A stretch of DNA of 64,000 bases from Escherichia sp. ESNIH1 (GTDB taxonomy: Bacteria > Pseudomonadota > Gammaproteobacteria > Enterobacterales > Enterobacteriaceae). Positions 18,004 to 28,687 of this stretch are shown here, in pieces. The notes under the pieces were generated by a model. It made no database searches, was not told where the DNA came from, and saw only the letters and a program-made list of their open reading frames with translations. The DNA is taken from the NCBI GenBank assembly GCA_002918705.1, contig PQKR01000001.1, forward strand, positions 310,001 to 374,000, in the 5' to 3' direction. Position 1 is the first letter of the stretch. Every line of letters begins with the position of its first letter. The translations under genes and the position numbers were made by a program.

Positions 18004-20877
18004 TTACTGATATTCGCTCATCGGCACGCAGGAGCAGAACAGGTTGCGGTCGCCATAGACGTCATCAAGACGCTTCACGGTCGGCCAGTACTTGTTCGCA
18101 GACCCCGCCGGGAAGACCGCCAGCTCGCGGCTGTAGCCGTGGCTCCACTCCGCCACCAGCTCGTGCTGGGTATGCGGGGCGTTGACCAGCGGGTTATCCT
18201 CCAGCGTCCATTCGCCATCCTGAACACGATCGATCTCCATGCGGATAGCCAGCATCGCGTCAATAAAGCGGTCCAGCTCGGCTTTACTCTCGGACTCCGT
18301 CGGCTCTACCATCAGGGTACCCGCTACCGGGAAGGACATGGTTGGCGCGTGGAAACCGTAGTCAATCAGACGCTTGGCGATATCCAGCTCGCTAATGCCG
18401 CTCTGCTCTTTCAGCGGACGAATGTCCAGAATGCACTCGTGCGCCACGCGGCCATCGCGGCCGGTATAGAGCACCGGGAAGGCAGACTGCAGGCGGGTAG
18501 CAATGTAGTTGGCGTTGAGAATGGCCACCTGGCTGGCTTTTTTCAGCCCTTCCGCGCCCATCATGCGGATATACATCCAGCTGATCGGCAGAATAGAGGC
18601 GCTACCGAACGGAGCGGCAGAGACCGCGCCCTGACGGGTCAGCATCCCTTCAATCTGTACCACGCTGTGGCCCGGTACGAACGGTGCGAGGTGCGCTTTC
18701 ACGCCGATAGGCCCCATGCCCGGACCGCCGCCGCCGTGTGGAATGCAGAAGGTTTTATGCAGGTTGAGGTGCGATACATCCGCGCCGATAAAGCCTGGGG
18801 AGGTGATCCCCACCTGGGCGTTCATATTCGCGCCGTCGAGGTAGACCTGGCCGCCATACTGGTGCACGATTTCGCACACCTCACGGATCGTCTCTTCATA
18901 AACTCCGTGGGTAGACGGGTAGGTCACCATGATACAGGAGAGGCTATCCCCCGCCTGCTCGGCTTTGGCACGTAGATCGGTCAGATCGATGTTACCGTTT
19001 TTATCACAGGCGACCACAACCACCTGCATGCCCGCCATCTGCGCCGATGCGGGGTTGGTGCCGTGGGCGGAGCTGGGGATCAGGCAGATATCGCGGTGAC
19101 CGTCGTTGCGGCTCTCATGATAGTGGCGGATTGCCAGCAGGCCTGCGTACTCACCCTGCGCGCCAGAGTTCGGCTGCATGCAGAGGGCGTCATAGCCGGT
19201 CAGCTTCACCAGCCAGTCAGAGAGCTGGTTGATCATCTGATGATACCCTTCCGCCTGGTCTGCCGGGCAGAACGGGTGCAGCTCGGCGAACTCCGGCCAG
19301 GTGATGGGGATCATCTCTGCGGCGGCGTTCAGCTTCATGGTGCAGGAGCCGAGCGGGATCATCGCCTGGTTCAGGGCCAGATCCTTACGCTCCAGCGAGT
19401 GCATGTAGCGCATCATCTCGGTTTCGCTGTGGTAGCGATTGAATACCGGGTGGCTTAGGATCGCGTCATCACGCAGCATGCCCGGCTGGATCGCGCGGCT
19501 GTCATGGGCCACTTCTTTATCCAGCGCGTCGATATTCAGGCCATGACCGTCGCCGATAACCACGTCGAACAGCGTGACTACATCTTCGCGGGTGGTGGTT
19601 TCGTCGAGGGTGATGCCCACGGCATTATGGATGTCGCTACGCAGGTTGATCTCTGCTGCTTCGGCACGCGCCAGCACCGCCGCTTTATCAGCAACTTCCA
19701 CGCAGAGGGTGTCAAAGAAGTGCGCGTGGCGCAGCTTAAGCCCTTTCTGCTGCAGGCCGGTGGCCAGGATATCGGCCAGGCGATGGATACGGCCTGCAAT
19801 ACGCTTCAGCCCTACCGGGCCGTGGTAGACGGCGTAGAGGCTGGCGATATTCGCCAGCAGCACCTGCGAGGTACAGATGTTGGAGTTCGCTTTCTCGCGG
19901 CGGATATGCTGCTCGCGGGTCTGCATCGCCATGCGCAGCGCGGTGTTACCGGCAGCATCTTTCGATACGCCGATAATACGGCCTGGCATGGAGCGTTTGA
20001 ATTCATCTTTGGCGGCAAAGAAGGCCGCGTGCGGGCCGCCGTAGCCCATCGGCACGCCGAAGCGCTGCGCGGAGCCGAAGACAATATCCGCGCCCTGCTT
20101 GCCCGGCGCACTGAGCAGCACCAGCGCCATAAAGTCTGCCGCAACGCTCACCACGACCTTGCGCGCTTTCAGCTCGCCAATCAGCGCGCTGTAGTCATGC
20201 ACTTCACCGGTGGTGCCCACCTGCTGGAGCAACACGCCGAAGAGATCCTGATGATCCAGCGCCTTGTCGGCATCGTCGACCACGATCTCAAAACCAAAAG
20301 TTTCCGCGCGGGTACGCACGACGTCCAGGGTCTGCGGATGCACGTCGGCGGCGACAAAGAAGCGGTTCGCTCCTTTCAGCTTGCTGACGCGTTTCGCCAT
20401 CGCCATCGCTTCCGCGCCTGCCGTCGCTTCGTCAAGCAGCGATGCGGAGGCGATATCGAGACCGGTCAGATCCAGAGTGACCTGCTGGAAGTTGAGCAGC
20501 GCTTCAAGGCGGCCCTGGGAAACTTCCGGCTGGTAAGGGGTATAGGCGGTGTACCAGCCTGGGTTTTCCAGCATATTACGTAGGATCACCGGTGGCAGCT
20601 GCACGGCGGTGTAGCCCATGCCGATGTAAGACTTAAAGCGCTTGTTACGCGCGGCGATAGCTTTCAGCTCCGCCAGCGCAGCAAACTCCGTAGTCGCTTC
20701 GCCAATCTGCGGCGGCGTTGCCAGCTGAATGTCCTGCGGGACAATCTGACCAATCAGGGCGTTGAGTGAATCTGCGCCAACGGTTTTCAGCATCTCTTGC
20801 TGCTGAGCAGCATCCGGCCCGATATGGCGATCGATAAAAGCGTCGCGGTGTTCAAGCTGGCTTAAAGTCTGGGTCAT
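18004..20877 (-). CDS. gcvP: Glycine dehydrogenase (decarboxylating), P protein
   Basis: A 957-residue PLP enzyme that decarboxylates glycine and loads the aminomethyl group onto lipoylated GcvH; same length as E. coli. The PLP lysine lies in '[20 protein letters not shown]' in the C-terminal half. The glycine-rich stretch and the N-terminal '[14 protein letters not shown]' are typical. It is the last gene of gcvTHP, 87 nt after gcvH, with a REP unit in that gap. Confidence 0.98.
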   Translation of the reverse strand: MTQTLSQLEHRDAFIDRHIGPDAAQQQEMLKTVGADSLNALIGQIVPQDIQLATPPQIGEATTEFAALAELKAIAARNKRFKSYIGMGYTAVQLPPVILRNMLENPGWYTAYTPYQPEVSQGRLEALLNFQQVTLDLTGLDIASASLLDEATAGAEAMAMAKRVSKLKGANRFFVAADVHPQTLDVVRTRAETFGFEIVVDDADKALDHQDLFGVLLQQVGTTGEVHDYSALIGELKARKVVVSVAADFMALVLLSAPGKQGADIVFGSAQRFGVPMGYGGPHAAFFAAKDEFKRSMPGRIIGVSKDAAGNTALRMAMQTREQHIRREKANSNICTSQVLLANIASLYAVYHGPVGLKRIAGRIHRLADILATGLQQKGLKLRHAHFFDTLCVEVADKAAVLARAEAAEINLRSDIHNAVGITLDETTTREDVVTLFDVVIGDGHGLNIDALDKEVAHDSRAIQPGMLRDDAILSHPVFNRYHSETEMMRYMHSLERKDLALNQAMIPLGSCTMKLNAAAEMIPITWPEFAELHPFCPADQAEGYHQMINQLSDWLVKLTGYDALCMQPNSGAQGEYAGLLAIRHYHESRNDGHRDICLIPSSAHGTNPASAQMAGMQVVVVACDKNGNIDLTDLRAKAEQAGDSLSCIMVTYPSTHGVYEETIREVCEIVHQYGGQVYLDGANMNAQVGITSPGFIGADVSHLNLHKTFCIPHGGGGPGMGPIGVKAHLAPFVPGHSVVQIEGMLTRQGAVSAAPFGSASILPISWMYIRMMGAEGLKKASQVAILNANYIATRLQSAFPVLYTGRDGRVAHECILDIRPLKEQSGISELDIAKRLIDYGFHAPTMSFPVAGTLMVEPTESESKAELDRFIDAMLAIRMEIDRVQDGEWTLEDNPLVNAPHTQHELVAEWSHGYSRELAVFPAGSANKYWPTVKRLDDVYGDRNLFCSCVPMSEYQ

Positions 20878-20925
20878 GAGCGATGGTTCCTGAAACGTGC
20901 GGTGAATCGTGGTTGTCTTAACCTG

Positions 20926-20956
20926 AATGCCCGGTTGCGCTGACGCTTACCGGGCC
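20926..20956. repeat. REP unit between gcvH and gcvP
   Basis: A single imperfect palindromic REP (TGCCCGGTTGCGC ... GCTTACCGGGC) in the gcvH-gcvP gap. Being inside an operon it probably affects mRNA stability between the two cistrons. Confidence 0.7.
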
Positions 20957-20964
20957 TGGAGGCT

Positions 20965-21354
20965 TTACTCGTCTTCTAATAGAGATTCATAGGCAGTTGC
21001 ATCTAATAGCGCTTCAACTTCTGCTTCGTCGCTGGCTTTGATCTTAAAGATCCAGCCGCCGGCATACGGCTCGCTGTTGACCAGCTCCGGGTTGTCGCTG
21101 AGCGCATCGTTAACTGCCACAATCTCGCCGCTCACCGGCGCATAGATGTCAGAGGCCGCCTTAACGGATTCTGCAACGGCACAGTCATCGCCCGCGCTGA
21201 CGGTAGCGCCCACGTCCGGCAGGTCAACAAACACCATATCGCCCAGCAGCTCCTGCGCATGTTCGGTAATGCCAACGGTATAGGAGCCGTCAGCCTCTTT
21301 ACGCAGCCACTCGTGTTCTTTGCTGTATTTCAGGTCGCCAGGTACATTGCTCAT
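20965..21354 (-). CDS. gcvH: Glycine cleavage system H protein
   Basis: A 129-residue lipoyl carrier protein that shuttles the aminomethyl intermediate between GcvP, GcvT and lipoamide dehydrogenase. The lipoylated lysine is in '[18 protein letters not shown]' (about residue 65). The ATG at 21354 ([11 protein letters not shown]) is the orthologous start; an 18-residue upstream extension overlaps gcvT and lacks homology. It is in the gcvTHP operon, 25 nt after gcvT. Confidence 0.98.
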   Translation of the reverse strand: MSNVPGDLKYSKEHEWLRKEADGSYTVGITEHAQELLGDMVFVDLPDVGATVSAGDDCAVAESVKAASDIYAPVSGEIVAVNDALSDNPELVNSEPYAGGWIFKIKASDEAEVEALLDATAYESLLEDE

Positions 21355-21379
21355 TAACATTTCTCCACGATAGAGTAGG

Positions 21380-22474
21380 TTACGCGACGGCTTTGCCAGC
21401 GCGTACAAAAACAGGTTTCGTTACCTTCACCGGCATTTCACGGTTGCGGATCTGCACGATAGCCGTGTCGCCAATCCCGGCCGGTACGCGGGCCAGCGCG
21501 ATGCTGTAGCCCAGCGTCGGTGAGAAGGTGCCGCTGGTGATAATGCCTTCCTGCGAGTTGCCACTGGCGTCGGTGAAACGCACCGGCAGTTCGTTACGCA
21601 GGACGCCTTTTTCGGTCATAATCAGGCCAACCAGCTGTTCGGTACCTCTTTCACGCTGTACTTCCAGCGCTTCGCGACCAATAAAGTCACGGTCAGCAGG
21701 CTCCCAGGCGATGGTCCAGCCCATATTCGCCGCCAGCGGCGAAACGCCTTCGTCCATCTCCTGCCCATAGAGGTTCATACCCGCTTCCAGACGCAGCGTA
21801 TCGCGCGCGCCCAGGCCGCAGGGCTTCACGCCCGCGCCAATCAGCGCCTGCCAGAAATCCGCCGCCTGCTCACTCGGCAGCGCAATCTCATAGCCCGCCT
21901 CGCCGGTGTAGCCGGTGGTAGCGATAAACCAGCCGTCAGACTCCACGCCAAAGAAGGGCTTCATGCCTGCCACGGCCTGACGCTGGGCATCGGTAAACAG
22001 ACCTGCCGCTTTCGCCTGGGCGTTCGGCCCCTGAACGGCGATCAGCGCCAGATCGTCACGCACGGTAATGTCGATATCAAAGGGAGCCGCGTGCTGGGTG
22101 ATCCAGGCGAGATCTTTTTCACGAGTGGCAGAGTTCACCACCAGGCGGAAATGATCTTCGGTAAAGAAGTAGACGATCAGGTCATCAATGACGCCGCCGG
22201 AGGCGTTGAGCATGCCGCTGTAGAGCGCTTTGCCCGGCTGGGTCAACTTAGCCACGTCGTTGGCCAGCAGATGGCGGAGAAATGCCCGGCAGCGACTGCC
22301 GCGCAGGTCGACGATGGTCATATGCGAGACGTCAAACATACCGGCATCGGTACGCACCGCGTGGTGCTCATCGATCTGCGAGCCGTAGTGCAGCGGCATC
22401 ATCCAGCCGTGGAAATCCACCATGCGTGCGCCGCACAGCGTATGTTGTTCGTATAAAGGGGTTTGCTGAGCCAT
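21380..22474 (-). CDS. gcvT: Aminomethyltransferase, glycine cleavage T protein
   Basis: A 364-residue enzyme that transfers the methylene carbon from aminomethyl-GcvH to tetrahydrofolate, releasing ammonia; same length as E. coli. It has a folate-binding GcvT fold ('[20 protein letters not shown]', the catalytic-region Asp in the same segment, '[15 protein letters not shown]') and a C-terminal barrel. It is the first gene of gcvTHP and has a GAGGAAAAG ribosome site. Confidence 0.98.
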   Translation of the reverse strand: MAQQTPLYEQHTLCGARMVDFHGWMMPLHYGSQIDEHHAVRTDAGMFDVSHMTIVDLRGSRCRAFLRHLLANDVAKLTQPGKALYSGMLNASGGVIDDLIVYFFTEDHFRLVVNSATREKDLAWITQHAAPFDIDITVRDDLALIAVQGPNAQAKAAGLFTDAQRQAVAGMKPFFGVESDGWFIATTGYTGEAGYEIALPSEQAADFWQALIGAGVKPCGLGARDTLRLEAGMNLYGQEMDEGVSPLAANMGWTIAWEPADRDFIGREALEVQRERGTEQLVGLIMTEKGVLRNELPVRFTDASGNSQEGIITSGTFSPTLGYSIALARVPAGIGDTAIVQIRNREMPVKVTKPVFVRAGKAVA

Positions 22475-22881
22475 CTTTTCCTCATTGAATAAGCAGGGCC
22501 AGGATAAATAAGGCGAAGTCGTAAGCAGGTAGCCTCGTTTCCAGACAGCGACGCAAACGTTACCTTTTGCCTGAACTTATCATCGAACAGCGGGTATAAC
22601 CATAAGCAAAAATGTTCCATCACATTAGCTTATGACCTAAAAAGCCAAAGCGAGCGGCAGGATATTACACTGCTAATATGCCTGGGTTTGCGATAAACAT
22701 CATAAAACAGACGATGCATGCCCGATAAGACAGGGTATTACACGGCAAAGCGCGCAGATTTCCAGAGCGGAAAAAATAGAGGGATGAGAAAAAGTAATCC
22801 GAAATTGGGGGTGAAATTAGAATATTTCAAATGAGGGGGTACATCCCCTCCCCAGGGGTGGGGAGAGAAAGTGTGATCGGG
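22475..22881 (-). promoter_or_regulatory. gcvTHP promoter region and ubi operon 3' hairpin
   Basis: This 407-bp gap contains no plausible gene. The half next to gcvT should hold the gcv promoter; the pentamer CTAAT (known in GcvA sites) or its complement occurs at 22624-22628, 22673-22677 and 22816-22820. Just after the ubiI stop a GC-only hairpin, CCCCTCCCC/GGGGTGGGG (22845-22863), lacks a U-tract and may be the 3' end of the ubi transcript. GcvA and Lrp control of gcvT is known in E. coli; the sites here are inferred. Confidence 0.45.
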
Positions 22882-24084
22882 TTAACGTAACCACTCTGGC
22901 AGATCGTTCAGGCCCATCGCCTGGCGAATAAGCTGTGGCTTAACCCCCGGCAGCGTGTCGGCCAGCTTCAGGCCAAGATCGCGCAGCAGCTTTTTCGCCG
23001 GGTGCGTACCGGAAAACAGCTCGCGAAAACCCTGCATACTCGCCAGCATCACCCCAGCGCTGTGTTTGCGGCTACGCTCATAGCGACGCAGATAGAGGTG
23101 CTGGCCGATATCTTTGCCTGCGCCGTGCAGGCGTTTCAGCTCGTTGACCAGCTCGGCGGCATCCATAAAGCCCAGGTTTACCCCCTGCCCCGCCAGCGGA
23201 TGGATGGTATGCGCTGCATCGCCCACCAGCGCCAGACGGTGCGCGGCAAACTGGCGTGCGTAGCGGCCCGTCAGCGGAAACACCAGTCGCTCGCTCTCAA
23301 CGTGGCAAAGGCCGAGGCGGTTGTCGAACGCCATATCCAGCGCCTGGTTGAAGGCCTCCTCTGTCGCCTCTTGCATCCTTGCGGCCTCCAGCGGCGGCAG
23401 CGACCAGACAATAGAGCAGAGGTGCGGATCGCTCAACGGCAGGAAGGCAAGGATACCGTCGCCGTGGAAGACCTGACGCGCCACCGCCTCGTGGGGCTCA
23501 TCGGTGCGGATAGTAGCGACCAGCGCATGATGACGGTAGTCCCAGGAGGTGAGCGCAATATCGGCTTTGTCGCGCAGCCAGGAGTTAGCTCCGTCCGCGC
23601 CCACGACCAGCCGTGCCGTCAGCATGCCGCCATCCTTCAGCGTCAAAAAGGCTTCGTTTTCGCCCCAGGCGACCTGCTGTACGCCAGCGGGTGCCATGAG
23701 CGTGACGTCCTGACACTGCTGCGCTTTCTGCCACAGCGCCTGGTGGATCACATCGTTCTCAATAATATGGCCCAGGTGGCTATAGCCCATGCTGCGATCG
23801 TCAAAGGCGATGCGTCCAAAGCTGTCTTTGTCCCACACCTCCATGCCGTGATAGCAGCTGGCGCGGCTCGCCACGATGGATGGCCAGACGCCAAGGCGGG
23901 TCAGCAGCTTTTCACTGGCGGCGTTGATGGCCGAGACGCGGAGCGCAGGCGGCGCGCTCTCCGCCAGCGGCTGAGGCAGGTTTTGCTCCAGCACCGCTAC
24001 GCGCAGGCCGCTCCCCTGCAATCCGCAGGCTACCGCCAGACCAACCATACCGCCGCCGACAATTGCTACATCTACATTCTGCAA
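22882..24084 (-). CDS. ubiI: 2-polyprenylphenol C5 hydroxylase UbiI (VisC)
   Basis: A 400-residue FAD monooxygenase that hydroxylates C5 of the ubiquinone ring. The N-terminal dinucleotide motif 'VAIVGGGMVGLAVACGL', the central 'VVGADGANSWLR', and 'LVGDAAHTIHPLAGQGVNLG' mark the UbiH/F/I family. The start is TTG at 24084 after GGGAGTG, giving exactly the E. coli length. It is the last gene of ygfB-pepP-ubiH-ubiI, 40 nt after ubiH. Confidence 0.97.
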   Translation of the reverse strand: MQNVDVAIVGGGMVGLAVACGLQGSGLRVAVLEQNLPQPLAESAPPALRVSAINAASEKLLTRLGVWPSIVASRASCYHGMEVWDKDSFGRIAFDDRSMGYSHLGHIIENDVIHQALWQKAQQCQDVTLMAPAGVQQVAWGENEAFLTLKDGGMLTARLVVGADGANSWLRDKADIALTSWDYRHHALVATIRTDEPHEAVARQVFHGDGILAFLPLSDPHLCSIVWSLPPLEAARMQEATEEAFNQALDMAFDNRLGLCHVESERLVFPLTGRYARQFAAHRLALVGDAAHTIHPLAGQGVNLGFMDAAELVNELKRLHGAGKDIGQHLYLRRYERSRKHSAGVMLASMQGFRELFSGTHPAKKLLRDLGLKLADTLPGVKPQLIRQAMGLNDLPEWLR

Positions 24085-24124
24085 AATTCACTCCCAAAAC
24101 TACTGCCTGGTAAAGCAGGCCGGC

Positions 24125-25303
24125 CTATCGGGCGACCCAGCCTAGCGTTCGCTGCGCCAGCACGTCGCGTGCTGGAGTAAAAAGTTCCATTGCCATCAGT
24201 CCGGCGTTGCGACCCGCAACCAGCGGCGACCAGCGGTTAGCAAACAGCTGCACCAGTCCGTCGGTAACGCCAATTGTCGCCTCTTTATCGCCATGACGGC
24301 GCTGCTGATAGCCGTGCAGCACGGACCAGGATCCGATGTCGCTGTTCTCTGCCCGCGCATCAGCCAGCGTCTCGGCCAGGCTCATCACATCGCGCATACC
24401 GAGGTTGAACCCCTGCCCGGCGATGGGATGCAGCGTCTGCGCGGCGTTGCCCACCAGCACCACGCGGTGCGATACCGGCGATGAAGCGGTGGTTAACGCC
24501 AGCGGATAGGCATTGCGGGTGCCCGTGTGGACAATGCGCCCAAGCCGCCAGCCGAACGCGCTTTGCAACTCGTGGCAGAAGCGTTCATCGGACCAGGCCA
24601 TCACCTCATCGCGCTTCTCCAGTGGATGACACCAGACCAGCGAGTAGCGCCCCTGCGACATAGGCAGCAGCGCCAGTGGGCCGTGCTCGGTGAAGCGCTC
24701 GAAGGCTCTCCCCTGGCCGGCAACCGAGGTAGTGACGTTGGCGATCGCCGCCACCTGATGATATGGCGTCTGCTGCCAGCCGATGCCGCACTGCGCTGCC
24801 AGCGCCGAGCGCGAGCCGTCCGCCGCCACCAGCAGGCTTCCCTGCAGCGTTTTACCGCTCTCCAGGGTCACGCTGACGCCCTCCTCGCTGCGGGTGAAAC
24901 CGCTGACCCGGTCAGGACAGTGCAGCGTGACGCCAGGCGCGCGGCGTAACAGCGAAAAGAGCCGCTGCCCCACCTCGTGCAGCTCCACGACGTGTCCGAG
25001 GGCATCAACGCGGTAGTCCTGCGCCTCCAGCGTCACAAAGCCCGCATGGCCGCGATCGCTCACGTGAACGGTGGTGATGGGGGTGGCGCACGAAGCAATA
25101 TGCTGCCAGATACCGATCCGCGCCAGATGCTGGCAGGTGCCCTCAGCCAGCGCGATAGCGCGGGCATCAAAACCAGGATGTGTCTGCTCTTCCGGAGCGG
25201 TGGCTTCGATAAGATGCACCGGCAGCGTGCCGTGCGTCAGGCGCGAGATAGCCAGCGCAAGCGTAGCGCCGGTCATCCCGCCGCCAACGATAATTACGCT
25301 CAT
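24125..25303 (-). CDS. ubiH: 2-octaprenyl-6-methoxyphenol hydroxylase UbiH
   Basis: A 392-residue FAD monooxygenase for ring hydroxylation in ubiquinone synthesis. Family motifs: 'VIIVGGGMTGATLALAI', 'LVAADGSRSALA', and 'VLVGNAAQTLHPIAGQGFNLG', where Asn replaces the Asp usual in this FAD motif, as in E. coli UbiH. Its ATG overlaps the pepP stop by 4 nt (translational coupling), and it precedes ubiI. Confidence 0.97.
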   Translation of the reverse strand: MSVIIVGGGMTGATLALAISRLTHGTLPVHLIEATAPEEQTHPGFDARAIALAEGTCQHLARIGIWQHIASCATPITTVHVSDRGHAGFVTLEAQDYRVDALGHVVELHEVGQRLFSLLRRAPGVTLHCPDRVSGFTRSEEGVSVTLESGKTLQGSLLVAADGSRSALAAQCGIGWQQTPYHQVAAIANVTTSVAGQGRAFERFTEHGPLALLPMSQGRYSLVWCHPLEKRDEVMAWSDERFCHELQSAFGWRLGRIVHTGTRNAYPLALTTASSPVSHRVVLVGNAAQTLHPIAGQGFNLGMRDVMSLAETLADARAENSDIGSWSVLHGYQQRRHGDKEATIGVTDGLVQLFANRWSPLVAGRNAGLMAMELFTPARDVLAQRTLGWVAR

Positions 25304-26616
25304 GAATGCTTCGCCGCCGCCATCAGCGCCTCGATCTCATCGGCTTTCTTCACTACGCTGGCGGTCAGGTTCTCGTTGCCGTTTTCGGTGATAAGGATGT
25401 CATCCTCGATACGAATACCAATGCCACGGTACTGAGGTGGCACGTCGGCATCCGGGGCGATATAGAGACCCGGTTCAACGGTCAGCACCATGCCCGGCTC
25501 AAGGGTGCGCGAGCGATCAGCCCCGTAAACGCCGACGTCGTGAACGTCCAGCCCCAGCCAGTGGCTCAGGCCGTGCATAAAGAACGCGCGGTGGGCATTA
25601 TCGGTGATCAGCTGGTCAACGTCGCCTTTCAGGATATCGAGCTTCACTAGCCCGGTAACCATGATGCGCACCACTTCGCCGGTCACCTCCTGAATAGAGG
25701 TGCCCGGACGGAACAGGGTTAACGCGGCGTCGAGCGAGGCCAGCACGATGTCATAGATCTCGCGCTGCGCCGGGGTAAATTTGCCGTTAATCGGGAAGGT
25801 GCGGGTGATATCCCCCGCGTAGCCCTGATACTCGCACCCGGCGTCGATCAGCACCAGCTCACCGTCGCGCAGCTCGCTTTCGTTCTCGGTGTAGTGCAGG
25901 ATGCAGCCGTTTTCACCGCCGCCGACGATGGTGTTGTACGACGCAAAGCGTGCGCCGTGGCGGTTGAACTCGTGGAGGATCTCGCCTTCGAGCTGGTATT
26001 CGAACATGCCCGGACGGCAGGTCTGCATCGCCCGGGTATGGGCCAGCGCGCTGATCTCCCCCGCGCGGCGCAGAATATCCATCTCTTCCGGGGATTTAAA
26101 CAGGCGCATCTCATGGACAATGGGACGCCAGTCGGTAACAGAAGCCGGTGCGGTAAGATTCTGCCGGGATCCTTTACGCAGCTTATCCAGCGCGGTGAAG
26201 AGGATCCCATCCGCATAGCGATATTCGCCCTGCGCGTGGTAAACCACGTCGAGACCGTTAAGCAGCTGGTAGAGTTGCTCGTCGATTTCACTGAACGCCA
26301 GCGCCCGATCCACGCCTAACTTCTCCGGCGCGGCCTCCTGGCCCAGCCGACGGCCAAACCAGATCTCTGCGGTTTTATCCCGCAGGCGGTTAAACAGTAC
26401 GCTGTGATTGTGGGTGTCATCGCTCTTGATCAGCACCAGCACCGCCTCAGGCTCGTTAAAGCCGGTGAAGTACCAGAAGTCGCTGTTTTGACGGTAGGGA
26501 TATTCACTGTCGGCGCTGCGGGTCGCCTCCGGCGCGGAGAAGATCAGCGCCGCGCTGGCCGGGGCCATCTGTGCGAGTAGCGCCTGGCGGCGGCGAAGAA
26601 ACTCAGACTGGGTCAT
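25300..26616 (-). CDS. pepP: Xaa-Pro aminopeptidase P
   Basis: A 438-residue dimetal exopeptidase that releases N-terminal residues preceding proline. It has an N-terminal creatinase-like domain (about 1-175) and a pita-bread catalytic domain with metal ligands in 'LIDAGCEYQGYAGDITRTFP' (two Asp), 'HGLSHWLGLDVHDVG' (His), 'MVLTVEPGLYI' (Glu) and 'GIGIRIEDDILIT' (Glu). A strong AGGAGGTG ribosome site precedes the ATG. It overlaps ubiH by 4 nt and follows ygfB by 31 nt. Confidence 0.97.
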   Translation of the reverse strand: MTQSEFLRRRQALLAQMAPASAALIFSAPEATRSADSEYPYRQNSDFWYFTGFNEPEAVLVLIKSDDTHNHSVLFNRLRDKTAEIWFGRRLGQEAAPEKLGVDRALAFSEIDEQLYQLLNGLDVVYHAQGEYRYADGILFTALDKLRKGSRQNLTAPASVTDWRPIVHEMRLFKSPEEMDILRRAGEISALAHTRAMQTCRPGMFEYQLEGEILHEFNRHGARFASYNTIVGGGENGCILHYTENESELRDGELVLIDAGCEYQGYAGDITRTFPINGKFTPAQREIYDIVLASLDAALTLFRPGTSIQEVTGEVVRIMVTGLVKLDILKGDVDQLITDNAHRAFFMHGLSHWLGLDVHDVGVYGADRSRTLEPGMVLTVEPGLYIAPDADVPPQYRGIGIRIEDDILITENGNENLTASVVKKADEIEALMAAAKHS

Positions 26617-26647
26617 GACACCTCCTTTTTAGCATTCAGTACGACGC

Positions 26648-27226
26648 TTAATGTAGCGTTGGCTTACGCACTTCCGGTGCGGTCGGCTGTGGGCGGGTAA
26701 ACGTATCGTGGCAGAGCAGCGCCGCCACGCGGACGTACTCCACGATCTCTTCGAGCGACATCTCCAGCTCTTCCTGGTCTTCGTCCTCGTCGTACCCTAG
26801 CTGCGCGATGTTGCGCAGATCGTCGATGGCTTCGCCGGTATCGCCGGTGACCTTATCGAGCTTCGGCTGCGTGACGCCCAGCCCCAGCAGGAAGTGGTTC
26901 ACCCAGCCCGCCATCGCGTCGGCGCGGTCAAATACGCTGACCTCATCACCGTCCGGCAGAAAGAGCTGGAACTGGAAGCCATCGTCCTCCAGCGCGTCGC
27001 TGGTGGCGGCGTGCATCTTGCGCAGCGCCTCGGCCAGCTCGTGGCCAAACGCCAGACCTTCGTTAGTGAGATCGTGCAGCAGCGGTTGCCACGAGCTGTC
27101 GTTATTGCCGCCGCAAAGCATCCCGCCGATCAGACCGTGCATCTCGGCGGGCGTTAAGCCAACACCCTGTTGGTTGAGTAACTGGTTCAATTCATTGTAA
27201 CCAGGCATTTCGTTCTGTATTGACAT
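26648..27226 (-). CDS. ygfB: UPF0149 family protein YgfB
   Basis: A 192-residue cytoplasmic protein of the UPF0149/YecA-like family, the same length as E. coli YgfB. It is mostly helical and acidic, with conserved '[18 protein letters not shown]', '[18 protein letters not shown]' and the [20 protein letters not shown] segment. Molecular function is unclear in E. coli; the Pseudomonas homologue is linked to beta-lactam sensitivity. The ATG at 27226 ([10 protein letters not shown]) is the orthologous start. It is the first gene of the pepP-ubiH-ubiI operon. Confidence 0.95.
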   Translation of the reverse strand: MSIQNEMPGYNELNQLLNQQGVGLTPAEMHGLIGGMLCGGNNDSSWQPLLHDLTNEGLAFGHELAEALRKMHAATSDALEDDGFQFQLFLPDGDEVSVFDRADAMAGWVNHFLLGLGVTQPKLDKVTGDTGEAIDDLRNIAQLGYDEDEDQEELEMSLEEIVEYVRVAALLCHDTFTRPQPTAPEVRKPTLH

Positions 27227-27461
27227 GCGCATTCGTCGTCGTTGGGAGAAAGATTCATGGTATGCTACCACTTTGGACCCTGGTGATATAGCCGTCAGCT
27301 TTCGCCAAACATGCGTTTGCGACCTTTACGTATAGGTTTCTTTTTACGGCTATGTTAAGAGAATAGGCTAAGAGTTCAGGTTATGAGAATCTGCTTGAAT
27401 CCTCTAACCAGGGTAGCTATAGTGTCGCCCCTTCGCAGCCATGACTCGGTTGCCAAGGTAG

Positions 27462-27818
<357 letters not shown>

Positions 27819-27859
27819 CACTTCAAGGTCGACTATGGTAGAGTGACCGTGAAGAAAAA

Positions 27860-28043
27860 ATTTCTCTGAGATGTTCGCAAGCGGGCCAGTCCCCTGAGCC
27901 GATATTTCATACCACAAGAATGTGGCGCTCCATGGTTGGTGAGCATGCTCGGTTCGTCCGAGAAGCCTTAAAACTATGACGACATATTCACCTTGAACCA
28001 AGGGTTCAAGGGTTACAGCCTGCGGCGGCATCTCGGAGATTCC
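27860..28043 (+). ncRNA. ssrS: 6S RNA
   Basis: A 184-nt RNA that binds sigma70 RNA polymerase in stationary phase by mimicking an open promoter. The 5' 'ATTTCTCTGAGATGTTCGC' and 3' 'GGCATCTCGGAGATTCC' ends pair into the closing stem, and the interior agrees with E. coli 6S at most positions. It sits between zapA and ygfA and is processed from a transcript continuing into ygfA. Confidence 0.97.
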
Positions 28044-28062
28044 CCTTCCTCTACCTGATACC

Positions 28063-28659
28063 ATGACATCACTCGCGCTACCCGTTTCACCCCGACAGCT
28101 CATTCGCCAGCAAATCCGCCAGCGTCGCCGTGCGCTAAGCAGCGACGAGCAGCGTAACTACGCCCAGCAGGCCGCTAACCGCATGATGGCATTCCCGCCG
28201 ATGGTGCTGGCCCATACCGTGGCGCTGTTTCTCTCCTTTGACGGCGAGCTTGATACCCGTCCGCTGATCGAGCAGCTCTGGCGCAGCGGCAAACGCGTCT
28301 GCCTGCCGGTTTTGCACCCCTTCAGCCCCGGCAATCTGCTGTTTCTGCACTACCATCCTGAGAGCGAACTGGTGGTGAATCATCTGAAAATTTATGAGCC
28401 CAGGCTCGACCTGCGCGACGTCACGCCGCTTGATAAGCTGGATGTGTTAGTCACGCCGCTGGTGGCCTTTGATAATCAGGGGCAACGGCTGGGAATGGGA
28501 GGCGGTTTTTACGATCGCACGCTGCAGAAGTGGCAGCAGCACGGCTTTACGCCGGTAGGCTACGCCCATGATTGCCAGCAGGTCGATGCCCTGCCGGTAG
28601 AAGAGTGGGATATCCCCTTGCCTGCGGTGGTGACCCCTTCGCAGACGTGGCAGTGGTAG
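28063..28659 (+). CDS. ygfA: 5-formyltetrahydrofolate cyclo-ligase
   Basis: A 198-residue enzyme that converts 5-formyl-THF to 5,10-methenyl-THF, recycling folate made as a side product of one-carbon metabolism. Family motifs: 'IRQQIRQRRRALSSDEQR' (phosphate loop region) and 'GQRLGMGGGFYDRTL'. The ATG at 28063 lies 20 nt after the 6S RNA; E. coli annotation begins about 16 codons later, so the true start is uncertain. It is cotranscribed with ssrS and converges on serA. Confidence 0.95.
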   Translation: MTSLALPVSPRQLIRQQIRQRRRALSSDEQRNYAQQAANRMMAFPPMVLAHTVALFLSFDGELDTRPLIEQLWRSGKRVCLPVLHPFSPGNLLFLHYHPESELVVNHLKIYEPRLDLRDVTPLDKLDVLVTPLVAFDNQGQRLGMGGGFYDRTLQKWQQHGFTPVGYAHDCQQVDALPVEEWDIPLPAVVTPSQTWQW

Positions 28660-28680
28660 GCCCGGCAGGCACGCCGGGCA
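28656..28680. repeat. REP-like palindrome between ygfA and serA
   Basis: A short GC-rich inverted repeat (GCCCGGCAGGCACGCCGGGC) in the gap between convergent genes. It looks like a truncated REP and could serve as a bidirectional terminator stem. Confidence 0.5.
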
Positions 28681-28687
28681 CAACGGA

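Noticed and set aside
22399..22623. A 74-codon frame over the gcvT start
   Set aside because: It overlaps gcvT in the wrong frame and the gcv leader, without a homologue I know.
22845..22863. G/C-only hairpin as a Rho-independent terminator of ubiI
   Set aside because: It has no U-tract on the minus strand, so I list it only as a possible 3' structure.
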